Shown: piece after piece, positions 9,681 to 19,496 of the stretch | How the letters are laid out: every line of letters starts with the position of its first letter | How positions within the stretch are numbered: the stretch's first letter is position 1 | From: an uncultured Prochlorococcus sp. | GTDB lineage: Bacteria > Cyanobacteriota > Cyanobacteriia > PCC-6307 > Cyanobiaceae | Direction: 5' to 3' | Assembly (NCBI GenBank): GCA_902576415.1 | Contig: CACGVZ010000001.1 | Location: 124,001-188,000, forward strand | DNA length: 64,000 bases | Position numbers and translations under genes: made by a program | Notes under the pieces: model-generated | Told to the model about the DNA's origin: nothing | What the model saw: only the letters and a program-made list of their open reading frames with translations | Databases searched by the model: none

Positions 9681-10799
9681 TCAAATACTCTCATCTTCAT
9701 TTCTGATCATATCATCGATAGTAATTTTCATGATTTGCTCAATAGAAAGACCTTGTTTATATTGATTTATCCATTTCATAGATTGATTACCTTCTTCAAG
9801 CACTTTATAAATAGGTTGCAAAAGATGTTTCATGTTGAATTTTTCTGCAATAGAGGACAAATCTGATAATAAGTTTTGAATCCATTCTCTACAAATTATT
9901 TTTTTACCATCTTGCCAGCAAATTAACTCTGCATTCAAACTATCTCTAGCAGCGTTTTTTTCATTTTGGTCACATATTTCTGATAATTTTTCAGTAGAAA
10001 AAATACTTGCAGTCATAGGATCTAAGGTGTTTATATTTTCAAAAAGATCTAAAATCCTCAGTTCTAACATTGCCGTTATCCCCAATAACAAATTAATATC
10101 ATGAACGAAATCGCAAATTCTTAATTCCAAACGATCAAGAATTAGAGGCCTTTGTGGACCATTTGGTCGAATTGAAGACCAAAAATGCCTGATATTTTGC
10201 ATATTTTTATTAGCTATATTTTCCTCGATCCAATCGATATAAGAATTATGATTTACAAAAAAAGGAACTTTACTTGGTGTTTTGGGAAACTGAATCCATC
10301 TCTGAGAGTGATTTTCCGTAATTTTATTGTTTAAAAAAGGTGAGCTTGCACTTATGGATAGATACAATGCAGCCTCAGATCTTATGAGTCTAATAGCAGC
10401 AAAAAGCTTATCTAAGTCATCTATTCCTATATTTATGTGGACACTAGAAGTTGCAATAGAAATCCCATAATTATCTTCTATAAATTGATGATAAACATTA
10501 TCAATTTCTGATCTTTGAAATTGAATATCGTGTTTAAAGCAAAGTGTAGATGAAGGAATGATTGTTAAATTTCTAGTGTTTAGCCACTTTCTTAACTTTT
10601 TTCTTGGATTTGTTAATTTCTCATATAGAAAATTGTAGTCTTTTTCAGGTGTTGTTATGTATTCAACGTTTCTGTTATCTGGCTCTTTGACAAAATCAAG
10701 AAATTTTTTCTCAATTTCAGCAGAAACACCAATATGAGAATTTAACGAACCTGTGAAAAGTTCTACCTCAAAACCCTTATAAAGATTATTTTGACTCAT
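9681..10799 (-). CDS. gshA: Glutamate-cysteine ligase, cyanobacterial type
   Basis: 372 aa; 'LYKGFEVELFTGSL', 'SSVHINIGIDDLDKLFAAIRLIRSEAALYLSISASSPFLN', 'RPNGPQRPLILDRLELRICD' as in cyanobacterial GshA. Confidence 0.8.
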   Translation of the reverse strand: MSQNNLYKGFEVELFTGSLNSHIGVSAEIEKKFLDFVKEPDNRNVEYITTPEKDYNFLYEKLTNPRKKLRKWLNTRNLTIIPSSTLCFKHDIQFQRSEIDNVYHQFIEDNYGISIATSSVHINIGIDDLDKLFAAIRLIRSEAALYLSISASSPFLNNKITENHSQRWIQFPKTPSKVPFFVNHNSYIDWIEENIANKNMQNIRHFWSSIRPNGPQRPLILDRLELRICDFVHDINLLLGITAMLELRILDLFENINTLDPMTASIFSTEKLSEICDQNEKNAARDSLNAELICWQDGKKIICREWIQNLLSDLSSIAEKFNMKHLLQPIYKVLEEGNQSMKWINQYKQGLSIEQIMKITIDDMIRNEDESI

Positions 10800-12320
10800 T
10801 TATTTATCCAAACAGGCTAATGCTTGAAGTATTCCCTTTGCTTTGTTTATCGTCTCTTGATATTCATTTTCAGGAAAAGAATCAGCAACTATTCCAGCCC
10901 CTGCTTGCACTGAAACATCGTATTTCCCATCTTTTGAGGGTTGAACTATCATAGTTCTTATAGTAATAGCAGTGTTTAATGCACCATTAATATCAATAGA
11001 TCCGTAAACACCAGCATAAGGTCCTCTAGCATCTTTTTCAAAGTCTTTGATTAATTGCATAGCTCTTATTTTTGGTGCACCAGTTACTGTACCAGCGGGA
11101 AAAGATGCTTTTAACAAATCCCACACATCAGCATTGTTTTTTAAAATTCCCTCAACTTCACTAACTATATGCATAACATGTGAATATTTCTCAATAACCA
11201 TTAAATCCTTGACCTTCACAGTACCAATTTCACAAACTCTTCCAAGATCATTTCTCCCAAGGTCTATTAGCATTACATGCTCGGCTATCTCTTTTGGATC
11301 TTTAAGTAATTCCTTTTCTAATTCCAAGTCTTGTTGATTATCAATACCTCTAGGTCTTGTACCAGCTATTGGTCTTAAGCTTGCAACAATCTGACTATTT
11401 TTATTTTTTTCAGCTTTAACCATTACTTCAGGACTTGAACCTATCAAATACCAAGAACCAAAATCAAAAAATGACATATAAGGAGATGGATTAACCATCC
11501 TCAAACTTCTATATAAATTAAAGGGATCATTGTTGACTTTAGTTTGGAATCGTTGACTTATAACTATTTGGAAGATATCTCCCTTTTTTATGTATTCTTT
11601 AGCAGAGGTAACTGCATCCTCAAAATCTTTTTTCTCCCAATTACTTTCTAGATCTAAATTCAAATTCTTATTTTCATTCCAATCTAAAAACTCATTTTCT
11701 TTTAAAGGAATTCTCATTAAATTTCTAGTTTTCTCAATTTTTGAAATTGATTTTAAATATAATTCTTCAATCGAAGACTCTTCTGAAATAGTGGTATCTG
11801 CATAAACCACTGCAGTAATACATCTTTTTATTTGATCAAAAATAACTAACTGATCAAAAAACATCCAGGATCCATAGGGAATATTACTTTCTTCGATTTT
11901 ATTTATTGGAACGCTTGGCTCTATTCGATTTATTAATTCATAACCCCAAGAGCCATATAACTGTCCAATTGATGGCAAGTCATCAAGCATGTTTGACTTA
12001 TATTGATTTGTCCAACTTTTTAAAATATCAAAGGGATCACCTTTATGTGTTTCAGTTTCGCCATTATTCCAAGTTCTAACTATTTCTTCTCCATAACAGA
12101 CGGCTTCCCAAAGAGGTTTGGTAGCAACAATACTCCACCTACCCAAATTTTCCCCACCTTCTACAGACTCAAGAAAAACGCCATGGGAATCTTTTGAGGA
12201 TAATTTTAACCAAGTCGATAATGGGGTCTCTAAATCTGCTGGCCAAGTTTGAGTGATAGGTATAAAATTTTTACCCTCTTTGTAAGCGTTTAAAAAACTA
12301 TCTTTGTGTGAGCTGATCAT
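10800..12320 (-). CDS. trpE: Anthranilate synthase component I
   Basis: 'GDIFQIVISQRFQTK', 'NPSPYMSFFDFG', 'IAGTRPRG', 'LIDLGRNDLGRVCE', 'SFPAGTVTGAPKIRAMQLI'. Confidence 0.95.
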   Translation of the reverse strand: MISSHKDSFLNAYKEGKNFIPITQTWPADLETPLSTWLKLSSKDSHGVFLESVEGGENLGRWSIVATKPLWEAVCYGEEIVRTWNNGETETHKGDPFDILKSWTNQYKSNMLDDLPSIGQLYGSWGYELINRIEPSVPINKIEESNIPYGSWMFFDQLVIFDQIKRCITAVVYADTTISEESSIEELYLKSISKIEKTRNLMRIPLKENEFLDWNENKNLNLDLESNWEKKDFEDAVTSAKEYIKKGDIFQIVISQRFQTKVNNDPFNLYRSLRMVNPSPYMSFFDFGSWYLIGSSPEVMVKAEKNKNSQIVASLRPIAGTRPRGIDNQQDLELEKELLKDPKEIAEHVMLIDLGRNDLGRVCEIGTVKVKDLMVIEKYSHVMHIVSEVEGILKNNADVWDLLKASFPAGTVTGAPKIRAMQLIKDFEKDARGPYAGVYGSIDINGALNTAITIRTMIVQPSKDGKYDVSVQAGAGIVADSFPENEYQETINKAKGILQALACLDK

Positions 12321-12379
12321 ACTAATAGTGTCAACCCAAATTATAATTATTTTCTTCTTTTATATCAACTTTAAGGAAG

Positions 12380-12802
12380 TTAATCAAAAGTATTCTTAGT
12401 TGTAAACTTCAAACCAGCTGGATTAGGATTCTCACCTATTCTTCTAGGATTATGTCCAACTTTCTCTCTGCCTTCATTGACTTTTTCAGAGAAAACTCCA
12501 TCTTTTGGATGTAAAAATTCAATATCGCCACCTGGGAAAATTCGGTAGATTTTAAAGTCTTCAATTCTTGGTTTGAAGGCTCTTAATTGTGTCCCTAACG
12601 CGAGGCATTGTTCTTTTCTTGCAAAGTACATTAAATTATCCCCTTCATGCATAATAGCCGCTCCACCAGTGGGCAATTCAAATGCTTGTTCTTTCGAACT
12701 TTTCCATACAATTGCATATTTTTCTTCGGTTTCTGCTGAGTTTAATAAACCCCCGGTACTTCCTATATGCTTTGGAAATTGACCAACTAAAGTTTCAGTC
12801 AT
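12380..12802 (-). CDS. psaD: Photosystem I reaction centre subunit II (PsaD)
   Basis: '[76 protein letters not shown]'. Confidence 0.98.
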   Translation of the reverse strand: MTETLVGQFPKHIGSTGGLLNSAETEEKYAIVWKSSKEQAFELPTGGAAIMHEGDNLMYFARKEQCLALGTQLRAFKPRIEDFKIYRIFPGGDIEFLHPKDGVFSEKVNEGREKVGHNPRRIGENPNPAGLKFTTKNTFD

Positions 12803-12912
12803 CCTAGATTTTGAGTTATTTATAATAAGAAATTAGCATTCATATTTTGCAAAATTCCAAATTTACAGGAAATTTTCTACATTATTTAATATATAGAAAA
12901 CTTATTTTCATT

Positions 12913-14280
12913 TTATTTTGAATCTGAAATCGGAAAAAATACTGTCAAACCTGTATCACGCCTTTGTGTGACATGCCCTCCCAAACTTGCTAACAACTTT
13001 TGTGTGGCGTTTTGACTAAGTTGTAAACTTCCGGTTTGGGGGTTCCAATTTAAAACAGGACCAATATCAGAACCGTTATCTTTTTTTAGAATTTCTTTTT
13101 GATAGTTGTCTAATTTTTGCACTTTTAATTGAAGTTTAAGTTTTTGTCCAGCAGGTCTTAATTCTAAAATCAATGTACTACCTTCTTTTAATCCTCTAGT
13201 ATTTTTATCAATTAATCCTCTTAACATTAATTCTAATTTTTCAGAATCACTCATAATTTCCGGAAGTTGATTGGGGATATCAATCTTTAAAGAAATCCCA
13301 CGGCGATTTAATTGTTCATTCCATAAAGGAGCAAGCTTTTTAAAAATTTCAGCTAAATTAATTTTTGCCAAGTTATTTAATGACGGAACCTCATTACTCA
13401 CTAATTCTGCTGCATTAAAGATTAAACCAAACCTATCAATTTGTTCATTACATTCATTTTCTATTTGAAGTAAACGATTTTTCATTGATTGGTCCATCTT
13501 AAATTTTTTTAAAGTAGAAGTTATTAGGGTTCTTATTGTTGCCAAAGGTGTTCTTACTTCATGAGATATTGCTCGTAATAATTTTGCTTCAGTTATTAGT
13601 TCACTTTTTCTATCATTTTTCTCAGAATTCAGAATATTATGATTTGGCGTAATAGTCGCTAATTGTGCCGATAATATTGGCCAAAATACTTTTTCAAATT
13701 GATTATTAATACTAAGGTTACCTAAATTATTGACTGCATTACGGAATTTTACTCCTTCCTCAAAATTTTCTTGATTTAATTTTGCATGAATTAATTCAAT
13801 TGAAAGTTTTAGACTTTCTTCATCACACTTCATTAGTAGAATTTTCTTATCTTTATCTCCTACAATTGATAATATACATTGAAAATTTGGGGTGATTATC
13901 ATCAAAAAAGGTTCATAACCATCTTCTTGACTAAGATTTAAGACTTTATAATTACTAACTAAATCGAAATCTTTTTTTATCTTCTCTGAATTGTTTACTG
14001 GTAGAAAACCTGCATTCTCATTTTGAAAGTATGGAAACCCTTCAGGAGACCAAAGCCATCCATGAAGTTTATTTAAAAATTTTTTATCATTAAAAGCTGG
14101 CAAAGGCGAGGCAACCCAAATCCCCCCGTGTTTATAATTCTGAGATAGAAAGTCTTTTTGAATAACTTCTAAAGAGGCCCACCACATTCTTCTGGATGTA
14201 TCATCATCCACATATATAGTTTGAACTCCTTTAAGCAAAAGGTCTTGAATTTTTTTTATAGTTGTTTGCGATTTCATCAA
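12913..14280 (-). CDS. Two-component sensor histidine kinase (soluble), atypical ATPase domain
   Basis: H-box 'LLRAISHEVRTPLATIRTLI'; C-terminal HATPase-like region lacks a clear DxGxG motif; no transmembrane segments evident. Confidence 0.85.
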   Translation of the reverse strand: MMKSQTTIKKIQDLLLKGVQTIYVDDDTSRRMWWASLEVIQKDFLSQNYKHGGIWVASPLPAFNDKKFLNKLHGWLWSPEGFPYFQNENAGFLPVNNSEKIKKDFDLVSNYKVLNLSQEDGYEPFLMIITPNFQCILSIVGDKDKKILLMKCDEESLKLSIELIHAKLNQENFEEGVKFRNAVNNLGNLSINNQFEKVFWPILSAQLATITPNHNILNSEKNDRKSELITEAKLLRAISHEVRTPLATIRTLITSTLKKFKMDQSMKNRLLQIENECNEQIDRFGLIFNAAELVSNEVPSLNNLAKINLAEIFKKLAPLWNEQLNRRGISLKIDIPNQLPEIMSDSEKLELMLRGLIDKNTRGLKEGSTLILELRPAGQKLKLQLKVQKLDNYQKEILKKDNGSDIGPVLNWNPQTGSLQLSQNATQKLLASLGGHVTQRRDTGLTVFFPISDSK

Positions 14281-15548
14281 CTTCTTAGTGATCTGGAACG
14301 TTTCAATATAGATAAAACAAATCCAATTGATATAAAATTAGTCACCAATGAAGTTCGACCATAGCTCATAAAAGGAAGAGGAATTCCAGTAACTGGTCCT
14401 AATCCAATAGTCATAAATAAGTTAGTAATTATTTGGAATAAAAAAGTTGAGGCTATTCCAATAACAATTAGAGATTCAAAGTTTGTCCTAGCATTTGTTG
14501 CAATATAAATAAGATTTTTAATCAAAAAAAAGAACAAAAATAAAACTATTATGCACCCCACAAAACCCAATTCTTCGCCTAGAGCGCTGAATATAAAATC
14601 AGTATGTTGTTCTGGTATAAATTGCAAATTAGTCAGCTTACCTCTTAGCAAACCAGTTCCAAATAATCCCCCAGAACCAATTGCAATTTGACTCTGTATC
14701 AAATGATATCCGCCACCTAATGGATCTCTATTTGGATCTAAAAATAAAACTAATCTATCTTTTTGATATTCTTTTAATCCATATTCCCACAAAATTGGTG
14801 TTAATTTTGCTACTAATAAATGGATGGAAATAGCGATAGCAGAAAAAATAATTTTCTTTCTCGAAGATCTATAAGCAAGATATCCCATAACTGGAATCCA
14901 GAAAATAAGAATGGTTGGTATGGTCATATAAAATATAGAAGTGACAATACAAAATATTAATAGCAAAATCCATTCTATTGGCATTTGTGACCAATAAAGC
15001 ATCACACCTGTCAAAACAAGTAAAACTAAAGAGGTACCTAAGTCAGGTTGAAAGAAAATTAATAACCAAGGAATTACTACTACTAATAAAGGCAATACTA
15101 AATCTCTTATTGTTAAAATTAATTTTTTATCGAGTACTAAAGCGAGAGTTAATACAGTACTTAGTTTAGCTACTTCTGAAGGCTGAAAAGAAAATATACC
15201 TAAGTTTAGCCATCTTTGAGCTCCAGAAACTGAGATCCCAAAAAAATAAATTAGTACTAAGGATATTAAAGTAAACAAATAAAATGGAACTAAATATTTT
15301 CTAATTCTCTCTAAAGGTATATAAGAAATAAAAAATGCTAAAAAATAACCTAGAAAACCAGTTAAGATGTGACTTAAATAATTCGATACAATTAAACTTC
15401 CCTGAATACTTTTTATTAATAAACCCGAAATAATAACTAAAAAAAGGGGAATTAAAAGTAGTGGAGAAAATAAAAAACCTCTATTAAAGTTGCCTTTTTT
15501 TGATAAAAATCCTCTCTTATTTAATAAAGAAATTTTCCTAAACATCAA
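14277..15548 (-). CDS. rodA: RodA/FtsW/SpoVE family SEDS peptidoglycan polymerase
   Basis: Polytopic; 'GAQRWLNLGIFSFQPSEVAKLS', 'PDLGTSLVLL', 'PEQHTDFIFSALGEELGFVG', 'GLGPVTGIPLPFMSYGRTSLVTNFISIGFVLSI'. Confidence 0.95.
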   Translation of the reverse strand: MMFRKISLLNKRGFLSKKGNFNRGFLFSPLLLIPLFLVIISGLLIKSIQGSLIVSNYLSHILTGFLGYFLAFFISYIPLERIRKYLVPFYLFTLISLVLIYFFGISVSGAQRWLNLGIFSFQPSEVAKLSTVLTLALVLDKKLILTIRDLVLPLLVVVIPWLLIFFQPDLGTSLVLLVLTGVMLYWSQMPIEWILLLIFCIVTSIFYMTIPTILIFWIPVMGYLAYRSSRKKIIFSAIAISIHLLVAKLTPILWEYGLKEYQKDRLVLFLDPNRDPLGGGYHLIQSQIAIGSGGLFGTGLLRGKLTNLQFIPEQHTDFIFSALGEELGFVGCIIVLFLFFFLIKNLIYIATNARTNFESLIVIGIASTFLFQIITNLFMTIGLGPVTGIPLPFMSYGRTSLVTNFISIGFVLSILKRSRSLRS

Positions 15549-15552
15549 TTAT

Positions 15553-16620
15553 CTATTTACAATATTGATTCTTAACTAATTGAGCTAAATTACCAAATGC
15601 AATAGAACTTTCTCTATTGGGCTGGCTTATTGAGATTGGCACACCTTTGTTGCTTTCATCAACGAGAGGGATTTCAATAGGAATTTGGGCTAATAATGGT
15701 AAATCATTTTCTTTAGCTAATGTTTGTCCACCACCTTTACCAAAAATTTCATATTTTTTACTTGGCATATCCGGCGGAATAAATACTGACATATTTTCTA
15801 CAATTCCCAGTAAAGGCACACCTAGTTGTTTGAACATTGCCAACCCCCTCCTTGCATCTTGCAAAGATACTTGTTGAGGAGTAGTTACAACAATAGCTCC
15901 AGAAATAGGGACAGATTGAGAAAGGGATATTTGTGCATCTCCTGTTCCTGGAGGCAAGTCAATAACCAAAAAATCAAGATTATTCCATTCAACTTGGTAC
16001 AAAAATTGTCGGATAATACTATTAAGCATTGGTCCTCTCCATATAACTGGCTGACCTTCTTCTATGAGGAAACCCATTGATACTAATGAAATTCCATACT
16101 TATTTATTGGAATTAACCTTTGATCACTGCCACTACCTTCTGTAACCTTTGGATTCTGTTCGGCAACTCCCATCATTGAGGGAGTATTAGGTCCATATAT
16201 ATCCGAATCAAGCAAACCAGTTTTTAAGCCTAATTTAGATAGAGAACAAGCTAGATTAACTGCAATAGTACTTTTTCCAACTCCACCTTTACCACTGCTA
16301 ACAGCTATGATGTGACGAATTCCATCAATCTTCTGCAACTCAGGAACATTACTTTGAGTTTTAGATTCTGTTTTGGAGGGATTATTATCTATCTCTATTT
16401 GAACATCATTAATATCTTCAAAATTTAGTAATACTTTTCTAACCTCTTGCACAATTCTATCTCTCTGAGAATTCGCAAATGATGGTAATGCTAATGTTAC
16501 GATTACTCTCGGTATCGATACTCTTACGTTTTGAATCCAAGCTAATTCAATAACATTTTTCTGTGATCCAGCATCTAAAACTTTTTGTAAAGCAAAATTC
16601 GCATCTTCTATTGTGGTCAT
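15553..16620 (-). CDS. mrp: Mrp/ApbC-family iron-sulfur cluster carrier ATPase
   Basis: N-terminal MIP18-like domain and 'IIAVSSGKGGVGKSTIAVNLA', 'DSDIYGPNTPSMMG', 'VIDLPPGTGDAQISLSQ'. Confidence 0.95.
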   Translation of the reverse strand: MTTIEDANFALQKVLDAGSQKNVIELAWIQNVRVSIPRVIVTLALPSFANSQRDRIVQEVRKVLLNFEDINDVQIEIDNNPSKTESKTQSNVPELQKIDGIRHIIAVSSGKGGVGKSTIAVNLACSLSKLGLKTGLLDSDIYGPNTPSMMGVAEQNPKVTEGSGSDQRLIPINKYGISLVSMGFLIEEGQPVIWRGPMLNSIIRQFLYQVEWNNLDFLVIDLPPGTGDAQISLSQSVPISGAIVVTTPQQVSLQDARRGLAMFKQLGVPLLGIVENMSVFIPPDMPSKKYEIFGKGGGQTLAKENDLPLLAQIPIEIPLVDESNKGVPISISQPNRESSIAFGNLAQLVKNQYCK

Positions 16621-16776
16621 TAAATTTTTTAATATTTTGACTAGGTAGTCGACTGTTTAAAAGATTAAGAACTATGTCGAACTATCAAATAATAAGCAAT
16701 AAGGACCCCCTAAGAGAAATTATAAAGGGAAACTTATAATTAACAAAAAAATTTTTTCTTCAATTTTTATAAATAC

Positions 16777-17805
16777 ATGTTCAGAGAACCTCCTAAAAAC
16801 TCGAGAGAAAAAACTAAAAATCTCTTATTAACCCTACAAGACAAAATTTGTTCAGGACTTGAAAATATTGATGGCAAAGGGAAATTTATAGAAGAATCCT
16901 GGCTAAGAGAGGAAGGTGGTGGTGGAAGATCAAGGGTATTGAAAAATGGTTCTATTTTTGAGCAAGCAGGAGTAAATTTCTCTGAAGTACAGGGGAAAGA
17001 ATTACCTCAATCTATAATCTCACAAAGGCCCGAAGCCAAAGGTCATGAATGGTTTGCTACGGGGACTTCTATGGTGTTGCATCCTAAGAATCCCTATATT
17101 CCTACAGTTCATCTGAATTATCGATATTTCGAAGCTGGTCCTGTTTGGTGGTTCGGAGGGGGGGCAGACTTAACCCCTTTTTATCCTTATCTTTCTGATG
17201 TGAGAAATTTTCATAATGAGCATAAAAAAGCTTGTGAGAAAGTTGATAAAGATTTGCATAAAGTTTTCAAACCATGGTGTGACGAATATTTCTTTTTGAA
17301 GCATAGAAACGAATCTAGAGGCATTGGAGGTATTTTTTATGATTATCAAGATGGTTCAGGAAATATTTATAGAGGAAATAATCAAAATGGAGAGGCATCA
17401 AAAGCTTCACAAAACATCGGCAAATCTAATTTAGATTGGGAAAATTTGTTTTCTTTAGCGGAAAACTGTGGGCAGGCATTCCTCCCTTCATATTTACCCA
17501 TCATTACAAAAAGAGCTAATCAAATATATACATCGAAGGAAAGAGAATTCCAGCTATATCGAAGAGGTAGATATGTCGAATTCAATTTAGTTTGGGATAG
17601 AGGGACGATTTTTGGACTACAAACAAACGGCAGAACTGAATCTATATTAATGTCCTTACCGCCTTTAGCTAGATGGGAATATGGATATAAAGCTAAAAAA
17701 GATTCTCGAGAGGAATTTCTCACATCAATTTTTACAAAACCGCAAGATTGGTTGAATGATAAAGATTTAGAGAAATTCTGTATCGAGAATAATATCTTTG
17801 ATTAA
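16777..17805 (+). CDS. hemF: Oxygen-dependent coproporphyrinogen III oxidase
   Basis: '[22 protein letters not shown]', '[15 protein letters not shown]', '[13 protein letters not shown]', '[41 protein letters not shown]'. Confidence 0.98.
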   Translation: MFREPPKNSREKTKNLLLTLQDKICSGLENIDGKGKFIEESWLREEGGGGRSRVLKNGSIFEQAGVNFSEVQGKELPQSIISQRPEAKGHEWFATGTSMVLHPKNPYIPTVHLNYRYFEAGPVWWFGGGADLTPFYPYLSDVRNFHNEHKKACEKVDKDLHKVFKPWCDEYFFLKHRNESRGIGGIFYDYQDGSGNIYRGNNQNGEASKASQNIGKSNLDWENLFSLAENCGQAFLPSYLPIITKRANQIYTSKEREFQLYRRGRYVEFNLVWDRGTIFGLQTNGRTESILMSLPPLARWEYGYKAKKDSREEFLTSIFTKPQDWLNDKDLEKFCIENNIFD

Positions 17806-17832
17806 AAATTATCGAAAAACTTTTTAAAGTAT

Positions 17833-18390
17833 CTAAATAGGTGTTTTAAATAAAGAACCGTCACTTTTCAATTGAAGTTTTTCTCCAAGTTCATTTTCTA
17901 AAGAGATTAATTCATCCCTATGAGCTCTTAATCTCATGAAAGTTGAATCATTTTCATTTTCGTTAATCAACCTTAATTCAAATTTTTCCTCTCTTGCTGA
18001 TTTTTTAAAATAAATAATGCCAGACAAAGGGCCCCCAACTAATCCTAAAAGAATAGGCCACCAACCTAATTCAGGATATATTTGAATAATTACTAATCCC
18101 AAAGCACAAGAACCAAAACCGCCAAGAAAACCTAAAAAAATTGCTAAAAATTTACTAGAAACAACTTGTCCCTTGAATATTAAAATTCTTTGTTCAAAAT
18201 CTCCTCCCGTTTGCTTCCATCCTCTCAAATTAAGCCATTCACATAAACCATTTAAGACCTTAACTGGCTGCTGAGAAGATGAAATCTCAACAATTGTAGT
18301 TCTATCTTTACTAGAAGCCCTAAGGAAAAAAAATAATCCTATGGCCAAAAGAATTGTCAGCAATAACGTTGAATTTAAGGAATAGGACAT
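17833..18390 (-). CDS. Cofactor assembly of complex C subunit B (CCB)-like conserved membrane protein
   Basis: Two hydrophobic segments; 'LNGLCEWLNLRGWKQTGGDFEQRILIFKGQVVSSKFLAIFLGFLGGFGSCALGLVI' resembles the cyanobacterial/plant CCB2/CCB4 family. Confidence 0.6.
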   Translation of the reverse strand: MSYSLNSTLLLTILLAIGLFFFLRASSKDRTTIVEISSSQQPVKVLNGLCEWLNLRGWKQTGGDFEQRILIFKGQVVSSKFLAIFLGFLGGFGSCALGLVIIQIYPELGWWPILLGLVGGPLSGIIYFKKSAREEKFELRLINENENDSTFMRLRAHRDELISLENELGEKLQLKSDGSLFKTPI

Positions 18391-18555
18391 TAAATAAATT
18401 TTTTCTAGTAACTCGAGAATAAAAATTAAAGTTACATCATAATATAATTTTTTAGATTTATTCTGTAAAATAGCCCTATTAGATAAAAATTCTTAATTAA
18501 ATAAAACCTCAATTTATACTCTTAATCCTAAACTACTTGAAATTATTAATTTAAA

Positions 18556-19191
18556 ATGACTATTGAAAATAACAATATTGATCTTCTTTATAGCGATTTA
18601 ACAGAAGATTTATACAATCTTTATAAAAAATCATCCTACCTAGCTATTGATACTGAAGCAATGGGATTAATTCATGGAAGAGATAGACTCTGTTTAGTAC
18701 AAATATGTAATGAATTCAAAAGAACATCATGTATAAAAATCGAACTTAATACATCTTCTTCACCTTATTTAAAAGCACTTCTGGAAGATGACAAAATTAC
18801 TAAAATCTTTCACTATGCAAGGTTTGATATAGCAGCTCTAAAATGTAATCTTGAAATTAATACAAAAAATATTTTTTGTACAAAAATTGCTAGCAAGTTA
18901 GCAAGAACTTATACCAATAAACACGGTTTAAAAGATTTAATTCATGAATTGTTAGGAATAGAATTAGACAAAAGCTCACAAAGCAGTGATTGGGGTAGCA
19001 ACGAAAATTTAACAAAAGATCAATTAGATTATGCAGTAAATGATGTTAGATATTTAATTGAAGCTATGCATAAATTAAAGATTATATTAAAAAGAGAAAA
19101 TAGATATGAATTAGCTCAAAAATGTTTCGAAACAGTTTCTGTACATGCTGATTTAGACATACTAAAATTCTCAAATGTATTTGAACATTAA
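18556..19191 (+). CDS. rnd: Ribonuclease D-like 3'-5' exonuclease
   Basis: 'YLAIDTEAMGLIHGRDRLCLVQIC', 'KIFHYARFDIAALKCNL', 'DQLDYAVNDVRYLIEAMHKL' (DEDDy exonuclease motifs). Confidence 0.9.
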   Translation: MTIENNNIDLLYSDLTEDLYNLYKKSSYLAIDTEAMGLIHGRDRLCLVQICNEFKRTSCIKIELNTSSSPYLKALLEDDKITKIFHYARFDIAALKCNLEINTKNIFCTKIASKLARTYTNKHGLKDLIHELLGIELDKSSQSSDWGSNENLTKDQLDYAVNDVRYLIEAMHKLKIILKRENRYELAQKCFETVSVHADLDILKFSNVFEH

Positions 19192-19194
19192 GAA

Positions 19195-19461
19195 TCAATC
19201 TTCAGTTAAAAAATTATCCTCACCATCAAGAGTTTCCATAAGCTTATCAAGTATTCTTGAAGAACTTATTTTATCTCCATCATTTTTTTCACAAATTTCT
19301 AAGACTTTTTGCGCAACTTGTATTTTTTCTTGAATAGTTTTCGAACCTTCTTTTGCGATTTGTATTTCTACTTTTTTCTTAGCAGAAGATAAGCTTATAC
19401 TCATAAGTTTTGCAATCTCAGCGCAAATTTTTAGATATTGCCGATCATTTATTGGATACAT
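19195..19461 (-). CDS. Conserved hypothetical protein (88 aa)
   Basis: Intact ORF between convergent neighbours; no family recognised with confidence. Confidence 0.6.
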   Translation of the reverse strand: MYPINDRQYLKICAEIAKLMSISLSSAKKKVEIQIAKEGSKTIQEKIQVAQKVLEICEKNDGDKISSSRILDKLMETLDGEDNFLTED

Positions 19462-19496
19462 AGATGAATTAATAATTAATACGCTAGTGCCATTTA

